Part shown: piece by piece, positions 1 through 12,500 of the stretch
Layout: each line of letters starts with the position of its first letter
Numbering within the stretch: the stretch's first letter is position 1
Source: Rhyacichthys aspro
Taxonomy: Eukaryota; Chordata; Actinopteri; Gobiiformes; Rhyacichthyidae
NCBI GenBank assembly: GCA_036850595.1
Contig: CM072156.1
Coordinates: 1,749,180 to 1,813,179 of the forward strand
DNA: 64,000 nucleotides
Direction of reading: 5' to 3'
The notes under the pieces: generated by a model
The model's database searches: none
Told to the model about the DNA's origin: nothing
The model's input: the letters and a program-made list of their open reading frames with translations, nothing else
Made by a program: the position numbers and the translations under genes

Positions 1-871
1 ACATAATATATCTCTGATCTTAGTGTTTTTATGACGTATCTTGCACTAACCTCACAGTTTATGTCGAATCTGACGGGGCTGGTTCCTGTCACACTGTGTC
101 ACAGCGCCCCCTCCTGGCTCCTCACGTGTACAGCCCCTTCTACAGTTTATGTAAAAAACAAAAACAGAAAAAAAAGCTGATCTGGCATCGGCTCCTGATG
201 TTTCCGTCTCTGCCTTTATTTGAAACAAGGGAAATACTCACTACACGACCACGGTGATGTTTTTTGTTTTGTTGGGAATGTAGGATCAAACGCTGGAGGT
301 GTTATGAATATTTTGTGATAAAAGAATGATATTGTAAATGAAGAATACTAATATAACTTATGTGTACTACTACTGCTACTACTTGAGCGACTAAGCCAGA
401 TGTTTGCAGTCGGTTAAATTCACTCGGTTCGGCTGCACATTTCATGTTTTTGTATTAAATGTCTTAACACATGGAGAAAGTTTTATTTTTTATGTCATTT
501 TTACTAAAAAAGGTACCCACCGCTTTACACCAGTTTAATCAATCCCACGTTTGGTGATAAGTATGAGGTTTACAGCATAAGTTTGGGCTAATTTTAGCTT
601 GGTTGTGTGGGTTTGATTAGGTATTAAATGAATGATATGCTGAAATAAATGATGATTGACCAGATTTTATTTAATTAAACTGTTCATTTAGAGACAGACA
701 AAGTAATGAATCAGCTTTACTCAGAAACTCTCCTTTTGAATTGGAACTTGATGGTCAAATGGAAATGAAATGGAGTCTGTGTGTATTATTTTACAATATT
801 TGATTTTATTGATTTGATTTTGAATGATGATTGAGCTGTGATCATATTTTTTCCAAATAATGTGACCTCAG
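1..871. other. AT-rich flank, no gene recognised
   Basis: I see no supportable coding exon here. The stretch is AT-rich. It is probably an intron of the gene whose terminal exon starts at 872, because a good 3' splice site (ending GACCTCAG) closes it at 871. Confidence 0.4.
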
Positions 872-1017
872 ACCTGACGGAGACCCCTGAAGATGCCCCA
901 CTGAGGGTCTGGACAGTGATGGACAGCTGTAGCAATAACAGACTGTGGTGCGGAGGCACTGGAGCCCGGCTGCTGACGCTTTATGGGCTGTGTTCTGAAT
1001 CTCTCACTCACAAATAA
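872..1017 (+). CDS. Putative last coding exon of an unidentified gene (partial)
   Basis: After a plausible acceptor ending at 871, one frame stays open for 47 codons from 874 to a TAA stop at 1015-1017. An AATAAA overlaps the stop (1013-1018). The encoded peptide begins LTETPEDAPLRVWTVMDSC and contains NRLWCGGTGARLLTLYG. The string RLWCGGTGARLL looks like a beta-propeller (WD40-like) blade, but this is weak and I do not recognise the gene. Upstream exons would lie left of the window. Evidence for: splice acceptor, open frame, and stop coupled to a poly(A) signal. Against: the exon is short and no start or neighbouring exon can be seen. Confidence 0.4.
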
Positions 1018-2459
1018 AATATAATGCACAGAAAAGTGGGTTTAGCGTTTGGCGATGGCCCCGAAGTGGAATTAAAATATTACACAATTCATGTATGGAG
1101 AGTTTTGACAGTCCCAATTAAAAATCCTGTAAGAAATAGCCTTTTATGCACAATTTAAACAAATGAAAGATATGTTAAGCACAACAAATGAGCTTAAACA
1201 AGAAAATTAAGCAGTATTTGTAAACTGTCTTTTTTTCTTTTAATTAAATGCACAGAACTCTATATTTTATCTATATTGACAAATGTTGAAAAAATGACTC
1301 ACTGTTAGTTTGATGGAGTAATGTGTTTAAATATAAAAATTATAAGGAAATATGAAGAATGAATTAAACTAAGGATATACAACAAATGCGTCCACTAATC
1401 TGTGCAGAAATTGATGTAGTGGCTCTGAAAATAAGAAATGTTTTTATTCACTTCACGATAAGTCCCTGATTTAACGGAGAGTGATTCAGGACACAGTCTG
1501 TCTCACGTGGAAAGAGACAAAAACAACCAAAGTGTGTGAGGAGTGTACTTTAGACTGAAATCAGAGTGAAACCTCACTTCACTATTCTCACATCTAGACT
1601 TTTCTCATCGACGTGAACGCAGAAATAAAAAATAAAAAAACTGTGGAGACTTTTCTTTTTGCCTTGTCTGGACCTGAAGAATCACAGAATGAAACTGATG
1701 AAGGTGATGGACCTGCCTTTGAGAACTGTCACTCCACAAACACACACAGCTGGATTCAGGTGTGGAATCTACTGAGGTTTTGACTTTTTTTTTTTGAAAT
1801 GTGTATTTTCTCCTTTAATTTATTCTCATAACACGTCACACCACGAGGAAGAAGAAAATAATAAAGATGTTCTTGACACTGGAAACTGGACTCATGTCTT
1901 TTTTCAGTGACGTCTGTTTGAGCAACATTCAACTGTAAAAGCCTCCTGTGAAAAAAAACAAAAAAATAAACAAAAATAAATAAATAAATGAATACATTTG
2001 AAAACATAAGACAGACATGACAAAGAAACAACACAAATAAAAAACACGCCAGAGGGATTGTGTTACATGTAAGACTACAACACACAATAAACTTGTAATA
2101 AATGAAAATACATAACAATAAATCACTAGTTTAAATTAAAAACATTTAAAAACATTCTTGCCATTTCATTATTACCCTTTTGTTTGTAGCTTACATCTGG
2201 AAATAGTGGACATAGAGAGTTCAATTTCTATAATTAACACTGGGGAAAAAAAGTTTAGTTTTGTTTAAGAAATCATTGTTTTTAAAGAAAAGCCAAATAA
2301 AATATGTTGGAAAATATGTTTTTGTTTGTTTGTTTTAATATATAAAGTACAGTTGGGGATCTATTTAATCTTTTAAATTTTATGTATTTATTTATGTATT
2401 TATTACTAGGATAAAGTTTAAAGGATAAAGTAAAAATGTGGAATAGTTTAAAATAACCA
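1018..2459. other. Intergenic, no gene recognised
   Basis: AT-rich DNA with homopolymer runs. The open frames between about 1756 and 2545 on the minus strand are low-complexity Phe/Leu/Tyr translations without splice or domain support. I see nothing else in this stretch. Confidence 0.5.
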
Positions 2460-2464
2460 CGTTT

Positions 2465-2549
2465 CCGCTGACGCCACGTGATGTTTGAGCGTTGCCATGG
2501 AAACCAGCCGGAACTCTCTGTGAGCCTCCGCGGAGTTAAAGACACAACA
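2465..2549 (+). promoter_or_regulatory. Promoter and 5' UTR exon with RFX X-box-like site
   Basis: GTTGCCATGGAAAC at 2491-2504 matches the palindromic RFX X-box (GTTGCC, two-base spacer, GGCAAC) with one mismatch in the right half. A CACGTG E-box (about 2475-2480) and a CRE-like TGACGCCA (about 2469-2476) lie just upstream. The segment ends with a good splice donor (ACA|GTGAGT, exon end 2549). It therefore looks like promoter plus a short noncoding first exon, spliced to the ATG exon at about 3534. In vertebrates RFX X-boxes within a few hundred bases of the start site typically drive ciliary and centriolar genes. The motif is visible; that it acts on the downstream gene is inference. Confidence 0.55.
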
Positions 2550-3540
2550 GTGAGTTACACAAACTGGATTTATGGATTTAAATCTAATATTTAAGTAAAG
2601 ATAATGAGAGAAATGTGATTATGTTTGGCTGAAATTACTTAAACTTTATGGATAAACGAAGGAAATGTCTTAGTGACCGCGAACTCTCTTGGAAACACTA
2701 ACAAACTTAACACAAAATCATAGTTAAGTATTTAAAAATAAAGATAGAAAGATATAAGTAAGATAATGAACTTGTCTTGTATATTTATTTATTTTTCTTA
2801 CTGTTTACGACTAAATTTTACAAATAAATATCTTTTAATTTAGGGACTGTTTGTTTTGGCGGAAGGTTATGTCGTTAGCTAAAATTAATATTATAATTAA
2901 AATAATTATATAGAGATGGGATAATGTAGCTTCAGTAAAAAGTTCAACTTTAAATGTGTAAATTATTTTAATTATTATTTTATTATTTCTAAAATATCCC
3001 TTTAATTTGTTGATATTTGATGACTATTTTCTTTGGCGGAAGGTTCTGTTTAGTTCGTTAATGCTAATTAATTAATAATATACAATCAAATTTAAGCTAT
3101 TAAATTCGTCTAAAATTATCTTAAAATATCTCCAACGTAATTTCGCTCAGGTCATAGCTATATTTAATGTTTGGTCGATGATTTTGTGTTTTTTATTAGT
3201 TTAAATAGCCGTGTTTTAGCTAGTTTTGTGTCGTTGGAATGTTTCGAGGCTAAGCTAAAGTCAGACTCCTTTATCAAGATTCAGACCAGACTCACTTTTA
3301 CTACTTAGTTTTTGAAAAGAGGAAAGACAGAGCTAAGAATTTACAGCGTCTCTGGTGAAAAGCAGTTTGTTTGTTGTGTTAAGGAGCTAAATGGTAGTGG
3401 TCTCCGGGACGACACAGAGCTAAATAAACCCCCCTTTCTCTCACATTGTCTCTGTCTGTTCAGGTTTAACCGTGTCTTGTCCAAATATCCTCCTGAACAA
3501 GAGGTTTTATGATCCTTTTTGTCTTTTCTGCAGCAGAGAC

Positions 3541-6500
3541 ATGTCTGAAACAGAAAAGGACTCAGAGGATCCACAAGGACTTCTCTTTTCTGGTGAGTTT
3601 TGGCTAAAGTCTCTTTATTAATTTGTATTTGAATGTATTTAGTCCCATATTTCAGTTTTGGCTCATTTTCAGTTCAGCATTTTTATATTTTGGCTCTGAT
3701 TCTAAATACATTGGTTTATAACTTCATTTTGTGAACACAGTGAAGAGTTTAGTAATAATCTGAGTAGAGTTTTGTATATAATTTTATTATTTTGCTGCAA
3801 CAAAACAATGCAACTTGACTAAAACAATATGAAACATTACACAGACATCAACAAATTTCTTTTCTTTTCTCTTGCATTTATGAAAAACTGTAAAAATGAT
3901 CTGTGAATAAACAAGATGGTCCTCTAGGCTTTATTATGAAGGTATTTAATCAATGAGACGGTTCTGGATATATTCAGTTTTGCTCATATGCTTCTGAAAT
4001 TAAGAGACGCTCCTATCGGTAGAAATGTAGAACTGTTTTAAAATAGAGCCAAAGTGAGTGAGAGAAACTGTAACAGTGCAGTCTCTGTCCTCAGACCTGA
4101 CCAGCACCAGCTCTGGACCCGGACCTGAACCCGGACCTGAACCCGGACCTGGACCTGGACCGGACCGTTCCCCTTTTCCTCCGGACCACTGTGACCTCCT
4201 CCTGGACGCCATGGACGCTCAGCTCGGGCAGCTCCAGGTCTGACCTTCTTCTTCAGTGTTTTTTTGTGTTTTAATCCTCTCTCTCTTCTCTGAACTCAGT
4301 GTCAGACTTGTTTTTGTAAAGACACAGTGAAGTTTGTGGCTGGTCACCAACCTTTTCTCTGTTATTATGCAGTAAACACTTCAGTAACTCCTGGAACATT
4401 CTGACCTCGAGACCCACTTCTCTTTGGTGCAATGATGTATATTTAAAAACTAATAAAAGTGAAATGCAATTTGACTGAAACAATAAGAAACATTACTCAG
4501 ACATTAACCTATTTCTTTAAAAAAACTTTATAATCAGCATATTTTTAACCCAAGAATAAATTGACTGTGTCCAGGTCCAGTCCCACAAACGTCCCACAAG
4601 ATTCAGAGACAATCAGGATGACGAACAGAAAGATGAAGGTAAACATTGCCTTAACACACAATTACACTGGGCTTTAACAAAAAGATATATATAATACCTA
4701 GAGATAAAATGTTGAAACACATTTGAATAGCTTTTCTGTTGTAATTCATAGTCATAGTGAACACAATATTCTTTAAAGGTGTATTTTAGTGAAACTTGTG
4801 AACTGTTCCCAGTGTTTTTCCGCTGGAGTCGGTCTCTGAGTAAAGACACAGGACTGGGAAGCACCACTCAGACCAACGACTCCCCGAACTCAGCTCAGGA
4901 TTTGATTCAGACTCCAGAGGATCACTCTTCAGGTAATAACGAAGGTAAATGTCCTGTCACAGTTTGTCTCATGTTAGGATTTGGTTTTATATAATTAGGA
5001 TTGTGTCCACAGAGACCAGTCCTGACGCTTCTGAAGACGACAAACGGCAGGTTTCTAAACGCAGCAGAGACAGATTAGTGCAGGAGTCCCGTCAGGAGCA
5101 GGTGATGTGGAGACTGGAGCGTCTTCTGGGAAACTGTCGGGACGAGAAGATGTCCACCGAGCCTCTGTCTGACAGCGTCTGCACCGAGGACTTCGTCCGA
5201 CGCTTCAGCGAAGAGATGGTGGACGACGGGAGAGAGCAGCAGGTCAAAAATACAAACACCTCTGAGAAAATACCACAAGAGGGACGAAGAGAAGAGAAGA
5301 AATGGTGCAGTGATGTGTTCAAGGAGAAAACAGGAGCTCAGAAGAACAGTGAGTAAACCACAGAAACAAATAAGGCCTGGACAAAATAAAGACAAGTTAT
5401 CAGCTTCTCTTTTAAATGTACTGTTTTTAGATTTAGTGTTTTATTTCCACATTAATAACAAGCAACGTTACACACAGCATCTTTCCATTTTTCAATATTG
5501 TGTATTTCTTTAATTTATTCCAAAGAATTACATGTGATTATGCATTTTATTCCACGTCCCGCTCATTATTTACAGTTTAAAGTATGTTAGCATCTGGACA
5601 AATATTTAAGACAAAGCTTGAAGCCATTTTAAAACATTCTCTCAAAAACCTGTCTTTTTTTTCCCAATAAATCTCATAATATTTTAGGTTATATTACGAC
5701 ACATTTCCCTGTTTGTTTCTCTCTCAGTTGTGTCCAGAGCTAAAGCTACAGCTCCACCTCAGAGCAGACCTCGGATCAGCACCAGCACTCCTAAAGCCAA
5801 GCGTCTCGCGGGTAACTCTCGTATCTCTGTAAAACTCTTCTCTTGTGTTAAATCTAGCCTCGACAAACTCCTGTGTTGTGTTTATTTTATAGGAGTTCCA
5901 GTGTTGAGCTTCGACACAGTGTCCATCGACAGTGACCTGGACTCGGTTTGTACAGAGCGGCTCCGACAGCACATCCACAAACAGCCTGGTGAGAGACTTA
6001 TAAACTCCTTATTACAACATGCTCCTTGCTTTTATAAACTGTTTTCCTCAATTAAAACGAAAAAAAAGTTGCATTCTCTACCTTTAATCGGTGTTATTAT
6101 CCTGTTTTTTTCCACAGGATGGCGCTCTTTCATCGACTCAGTGAGAAATCTGGACGAACTGTGGAAGAATCACGGTGAGGATCCTCCGTCTGACTCTGGT
6201 AAACGTTTAAATCACCTTCAGTCCTTCGCATCAGAGTCTTTCCGTCTGATCGGCCTCTGTTTGTCTTAAAGAGTCCTGTCTCGGAAATGAAGCTCCTCGT
6301 CGTTATATTTGTCCCAGACCTTATGGAGATGAAGGAAAGGATTCAGAGGAAACCAGGTGTAACTCAGAGCTTCAGTCTGAATGGACCACACTCTCCAGCC
6401 TCCAACAAGTGAGACCTGCTTCTGCAATGGTTTAACTCAGATAAATATTACTGGACGATACCTGAGACTAAAACTGTCTGTGCTGTATTTAGAAATGCCA

Positions 6501-9500
6501 TAAAGAAGAAGCAGCTCTGAATTTCAAAAGATCTCAGGTGAAAGAAGTGGAGCGCTGTCTGTCTGAGCTTCAACAGAGAAAACAGGTGAGTTACAAACGA
6601 GAGAAGCACTGATCTAGACACAGTCTGTACGATTTACATTAGTGAGGCCCAGCTAGTTTATTAAATATAGTGTCTTGCTCCACGTCCTTCTCCTTAGTTC
6701 TTGTCTGTATACGATGGTAAAAGTTTGAACAAGACCATTCATTACAATAAAACGTTGTATGATCTATATTTAAACACCATTTGGACCAGTATGATTCCTG
6801 CAGATACTTAAAGCTCCTGTTACATACTGTTGTGGGTGTAATAGTAGAGATAAAACACCAAAAATTATATCTGGATATGGTTAGTTTATATCTCAAAATA
6901 CAATAGATGTTTTTCCCAGACAGCAATAATAAAATGTTTCACAGTCTTTAAACAAACTTGTGCTAAAATGTTGCTTAAAAACACAACAAACTTCACATAA
7001 ACCTATGAAATATCGACTGAATAAGACAAAATAAACACGACACATCTGTGACACTGAGCTGTTTCCATCTTCAGTGGCTAGATTATTGTGTCATCGTGAC
7101 GTCATCAGGAAGAACCACAACAAACAGAGTAAATGTGGACGAGAGGGAAGAGAAAACAGCAAAATTATTATCCTATTCTAAGATTGTTTTGTAAAAGTTT
7201 TGTAGAGAGTGTTTTAACTTTTCGTATTCAGAGCTGGAACGGAGCGCTGTCTTTACAAAACTAAAGCAAACTCGGGAGCAAGATCACTGGTAAAACTATT
7301 AATAGAGAAATACACAGTGAATCTGGCTCACATCATTGTGGTCTGAGTGTGACCTCTGACCTTCAGGAACATGATAAGAACCAAGAAGTATCCAGCTGCT
7401 CAATCAACTCTTTATCTATTGATTCTTTTATTATTGTCTGGCTGTGCTTTTTAATCTTTGTGTCATGTCCACTGTGTTGTCTTGTCTACAATAAAGGTTT
7501 CATTCATCCTGTATTTGAATAACACCCTTCCACAGAGCGTGAGACATGTGTCATTAAATCTGACTGTTCTTCTGATTTCCCAGCATGCCGTTCAGGAGTT
7601 GGAGCGACTGACTGCAGACAGAGCTCAGATGGAACGGGACAGAACGTCTCTGGAGTCTGTTCTGAGCCAGACCAGAGCTGAGAGGGACTCTGTCTGGTAA
7701 CGAGAGGAAAACGCATTCAAATATGTGTTTTCTGCAGAAATATTTATCGATTTTTGTTGTAGTTGTGAGTTAGAAATGCTGCAGAGACAAAAGGAGTCCT
7801 GTCGTCACGAGGAGAGATGGACTGAGGTCTGTGAAGAAAACAGAAGAGCTCAGAGAGTCAGTGAGAAGAGGGTAAGACCTGCAGGAATATCTCAGTCTGG
7901 TGTGTTTTTATCTCAGTCTGATGTGTTTTTATCTCAGTCTGATGTGTTTTTAACTCAGTCTGATGTGTTTTTATCTCAGTCTGATGTGTTTTTAACTCAG
8001 TCTGATGTGTTTTATCTCAGTCTGATGTGTTTTTATCTCAGTCTGATGTGTTTTTATCTCAGTCTGATGTGTTTTTATCTCAGTCTGATGTGGTGATGGT
8101 GTCCGTTCTGGAGAGGGACGAGATGGAGAGACAACTGTCCAGCGCCAAAACAGAACTGTTTTCAGAACAGAGACGAGCCCGAGAGAAGCTGGAGTCTCTG
8201 CAGGAAGTACAGCATTTAAAACCCACTCTCTAATCTTTATTTGTGATTCACAGAAAGAATTCACACATGTTTACTAACTTTTGGATTCACACTGTTGTAT
8301 TTTTGAGGGCTTTTTGTGCTGCTTCGTCCAGACTTGTATTTCGAAGCTTATTTGGGAAAAACGGGAAAACAGAAATCAGTCAATTTAAATATTGTAAAAG
8401 TTAACAAACCAAATGAATACAACATAAACATTTGCGAGTTCTTAGATCTAAATATATCATAATATCACACTAAAAACAAACCAGGCCTTTGTCCAGACCT
8501 AGACCACAAGATTGAAGTAACATTTTGAGTGAAGCTGAGATTTTTAGATCAATTGAAAGCCCCATTTTAAATCTATTTAGAGTTAAACACTCCTTCTGCT
8601 TAAAGATGGTTGCATACAGTTTTTAATGATTGACATATGAGGAGGTGCAATATATTTATCATTTAGACTAAAATCCTCCTGCAAAGTTAGTAAAATGTCA
8701 CTTAAGCCGTTGTTTTAATTTCCAGAAAAAACTGCAATTTTGTTTTGAAACCAATTATCAAACCAAACCCTTCACAGATTTCTTTGACTTAGGCTTTTCT
8801 AGTTTGTCTTTAACTCAGTGGATGTGTGTGTGTTTGAGCAGAGGCTGGAGGAGGCTCACGAAGAGCTTCAGAAGACGACAGAGTCAGAGAAGTCCCTCAG
8901 AAACAAGTGCGTCTGCCTCGAGGACAAACACACACAAACCAAACAGCGGCTCCAGCTTTCACAAACTCAAGTGAGAGACCTTCAGGAGGAGCTTCAGGGC
9001 CGTCACATCACTTTGGAAACTCTGCAGAAGATCTTGTCCCAAAAAGAGCTGCAGCTGCTGGATCTGCAGAAACAACAGGCGGTTTTACAGACGGACAGAG
9101 ACGAGCTGGAGGGAAAAGTGCAGCAGCTGAAGACGCAGCAGTACGTCGCTCTGAGAGAGGCTCGAGAACAGGCTCAGACTCAGACGGTACGAGGGTTTAC
9201 GGAGGAGGGACTTTACAACAACAGGACTGAACCGGGGGTTTCTCTGTTTCAGGAAACGGCTCTGGAGAAACAGAAGAAGGAGTTGGATTTACTGCATGAG
9301 ACTGAAATACTGAAGGTGAGACACTGGAGGCGGTATTTTTAACACATCGTCACAAAACTGTTAGAGCATTAGTTATGTCAAAGTGTTAAGAATAAACTGA
9401 TCAAAGCCTTGAAGTCTTGTGTTTTTGGATTTGATTGGGTTTGACTGACTGTAGCTAAGAGTTTAGAACATGCACCGAGAGAAGAGACTCTAAACGTTTC

Positions 9501-12500
9501 TGTGGCTTCACGTTTTATGGATTTGTCTTTGCAGTGATTTTAATGATTTCAGTTGCATTTTTTGCTTTGTTTTCCACCGTCAGCTCTTTGTTTTTCTGTT
9601 AAATCGTGACCAAATTATAGTTTTTCTCAGTAGTTTGTTCAAAATTTATGAAACATACAGTGAACCAAACTGTGGCACTTTTTCTTTTCTCTTTCATGAA
9701 CAAAACACGTTGCAAAATCAAGTCTTAAAATAAAAAAGTCTGTTTTATGTAAATTATGAGTCAGTCATTTCACAGTGTCAATAAAAATATGCAACTCTGA
9801 CACTGAGCTCTCAGATAAATGACATATATTCACAATCTGAACCTGATCTGACAGTTTTTGCTTTAAAAAATTGAAAATATTGTGTATTTTTATTCATTTG
9901 ACGACTCCCTTCACTCAGAGAACCTGGGTTAAAACGTAACCAGACGACTCCGGGCCTTTCTTTTATTTTTATTTTACATTTGATTGATTGATTTGATTGG
10001 GTTTGATTGACTGTAGCTAACAGTTTAGAACATGCACCGAGAGAAGAGGCTCAGCTCTGTCTCTGGAGATGTTATTCTTATTATAGAGGTTATGGAGCTC
10101 GTTGTTAAACCTAAAGCACGTCCTCAGCTGCTTTAGGATCATCTTTGAACCATCATTGTCACTTTAGTCGAAGCAGTACAAGATGAGTTTTGTGAGAATC
10201 CAGTTGCAGCACAAAGTAAAAGATCTAGTCCTTAAAGTGACATTCAATAAAAACCCACTAAATCGCTGAATTCATCTAAAAAAGCAGTGATTTAAAAGTT
10301 ACACTTCTCCAGAGTCAGTTTAAAATGTGGTCTTAATGTTGGTCAAACAGGATTAAATTAAATCTCAAGTTTAATTTCAACAAGCTTTAAATATTTGTGA
10401 ATGTAAATCATCAACTGGTTTACTATTGAAACCTTGTGCAGTTTAAGGTCTGTTTAAGGTGTGATAAAAGTTCTCTGTGGATAGACCTCTCCTCGATGAT
10501 GGCTCCAGTTTCTAATATGACCTTGTGTCTTGTCTTTTGTCAGATTAAAGAAGAAGAATCCGATAAACTAAAGATGTTTGTGGCACAGACAGAAACAGAA
10601 GCACAGAAGAAGAAAGAAGAGCAGGAGATGGACGTTTTACAAAAGGTATTAAAAGACGAGTGTCCAGCCCTTTTGTCAGATCTCAGACGTTTGGATTACG
10701 GTTTCTTCTCAGGTTTGTGCTGCAGTGGAGCAGGAGCGAAGGAAGTTTGAGGAAGAGAAGGAGGAGGCGGCTCAGGTTCAGTGCAGTCGTCTGGAGCAGC
10801 AGCACAAACTCAGACTGGATCAGATCAACTCCAGGATCCAACGAGAGAAGAGCAGGGTCCAGGCTCTGCACCAGAATCTCCTGCAGCTCCAGACGGTAAC
10901 CACACTTCACTTTTATTTGTTACTCGCTTAAACTTTGTATTTGTTTAGTATTTAGTTCAGTTTGAAACACTCACACATTAGTTTAAAGGTGCTGTGTTTG
11001 GTGTATTTCTTTGGTTTGGTTAGTTACAGTTGGTATTTACTTCTTTGATTTGTTCTTTTAGGATTTGACACTTTAGTTAAACACTGAATACTCAGACTCA
11101 AGGTGGTGAGGGGCCATGATAGTAAATAATAATCCTTTCAGGGGCCATTTGGAAGCTTTTATTAAATTTTGAATGTGAGATTTCATCTTTATTTGAGTCT
11201 TACATCAGTTATCTTTAACATTAATTCCTTTCTTTTATGGAAACTGTTGTATTTAAACAGGTTTTAGTTGTATTTAAACAGGTTTTAGATAGATCTGAAC
11301 AGGTTTTAATTGGATTTGAACAGGTTTTAGTTGGATCTGAACAGGTTATAGTTAAATTTTAACAGGCTTTAGTTGAATTTGAACAGGTTTTGGATGGATT
11401 TTAACAAGTTTTAGATGGATTTAGACAGGTTTTAGTTGAATTTGAACAGGTTTTGGTTGAATTTGAACAGGTTTTGGTTGAATTTGAACAGGTTTTGGTT
11501 GAATTTGAACAGGTTTTGGTTGAATTTGAACAGGTTTTGGATGGATTTTAACAGGTTTTATTTATTTGAAGCAAAAATCAAATCCATTAAAACCTAGTGC
11601 CAAACATATCTCTTTCTAAATGTATTGAAGGTCACATAAAACTTGAGTTTGACATGTGTGAGTTAGAGCCTCCTTTTGTTTATTTATTTCTTTGGTTCAT
11701 GCAGCACCTGTTTGAACCCTTTTGTTGTACATTTGCACTAGTTTTGATTGTCATATTCATACATTTTCCTTTTAAATAAATGAATAACTTTAGTTGAGTA
11801 TTTTACATCGTGGTTTGTGTCACTTCCCTTCACTCTCACTGAGCTGAGAAAACACACAAAATCATGCTGAATATAAGTGAATATTGTGGATAAATCCAGT
11901 AAATCAGAGCCAGTCCTGTGTTTCCAGGAGAAGCAGAGGACAGAGGAGCAGCTGGAGCGAGCCGTGCAGTCGTCAGAGACAGAGGTGAACAGACTGAGGT
12001 GGACTCTGGAGGAACGAGAGCGAGGCCACAGTGAAGCCACGGCTGAAGTAGAGCATAACCTGAGGAGGTGGGCCCTGGAGCTGCAGACGGAGAGTCAACA
12101 CCTGCAGCTGATGGTGCAGCAGGACCAGAGCCAGGACCAGAGACGGGACCAGAGACAGGACCAGAGACGGGACCAGAGACAGGACCAGGACCAGAGACAG
12201 GACCAGGACCAGAGCCAGGACCAGGGACAGCACAGCCTCAGGTCGGGCCACATGGATGAAAATAACATCGCTGTTTTTGTCATTTTTCAGACGATTTATG
12301 ATTTGAATTGATTTATTTTGTCTTGCTATTGACCTAAAAAGGTAATTCAAATGTTTTTACCAACACAAAACAACAGCAGCAGCAGTGAGCATTGACCTCA
12401 GAGTGAAAATAAACCAGTTTAGGTTGGATACCTTTTAGTTTTAGACCTTTCTGTCTCCATAAACATGTCTAATATCATTTTTGCTGCATTAAGTCTTGTT

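Noticed and set aside
1756..2545. Minus-strand open frames rich in Phe, Leu and Tyr
   Set aside because: AT-rich low-complexity translations that overlap the promoter of the coiled-coil gene. No domain or splice support.
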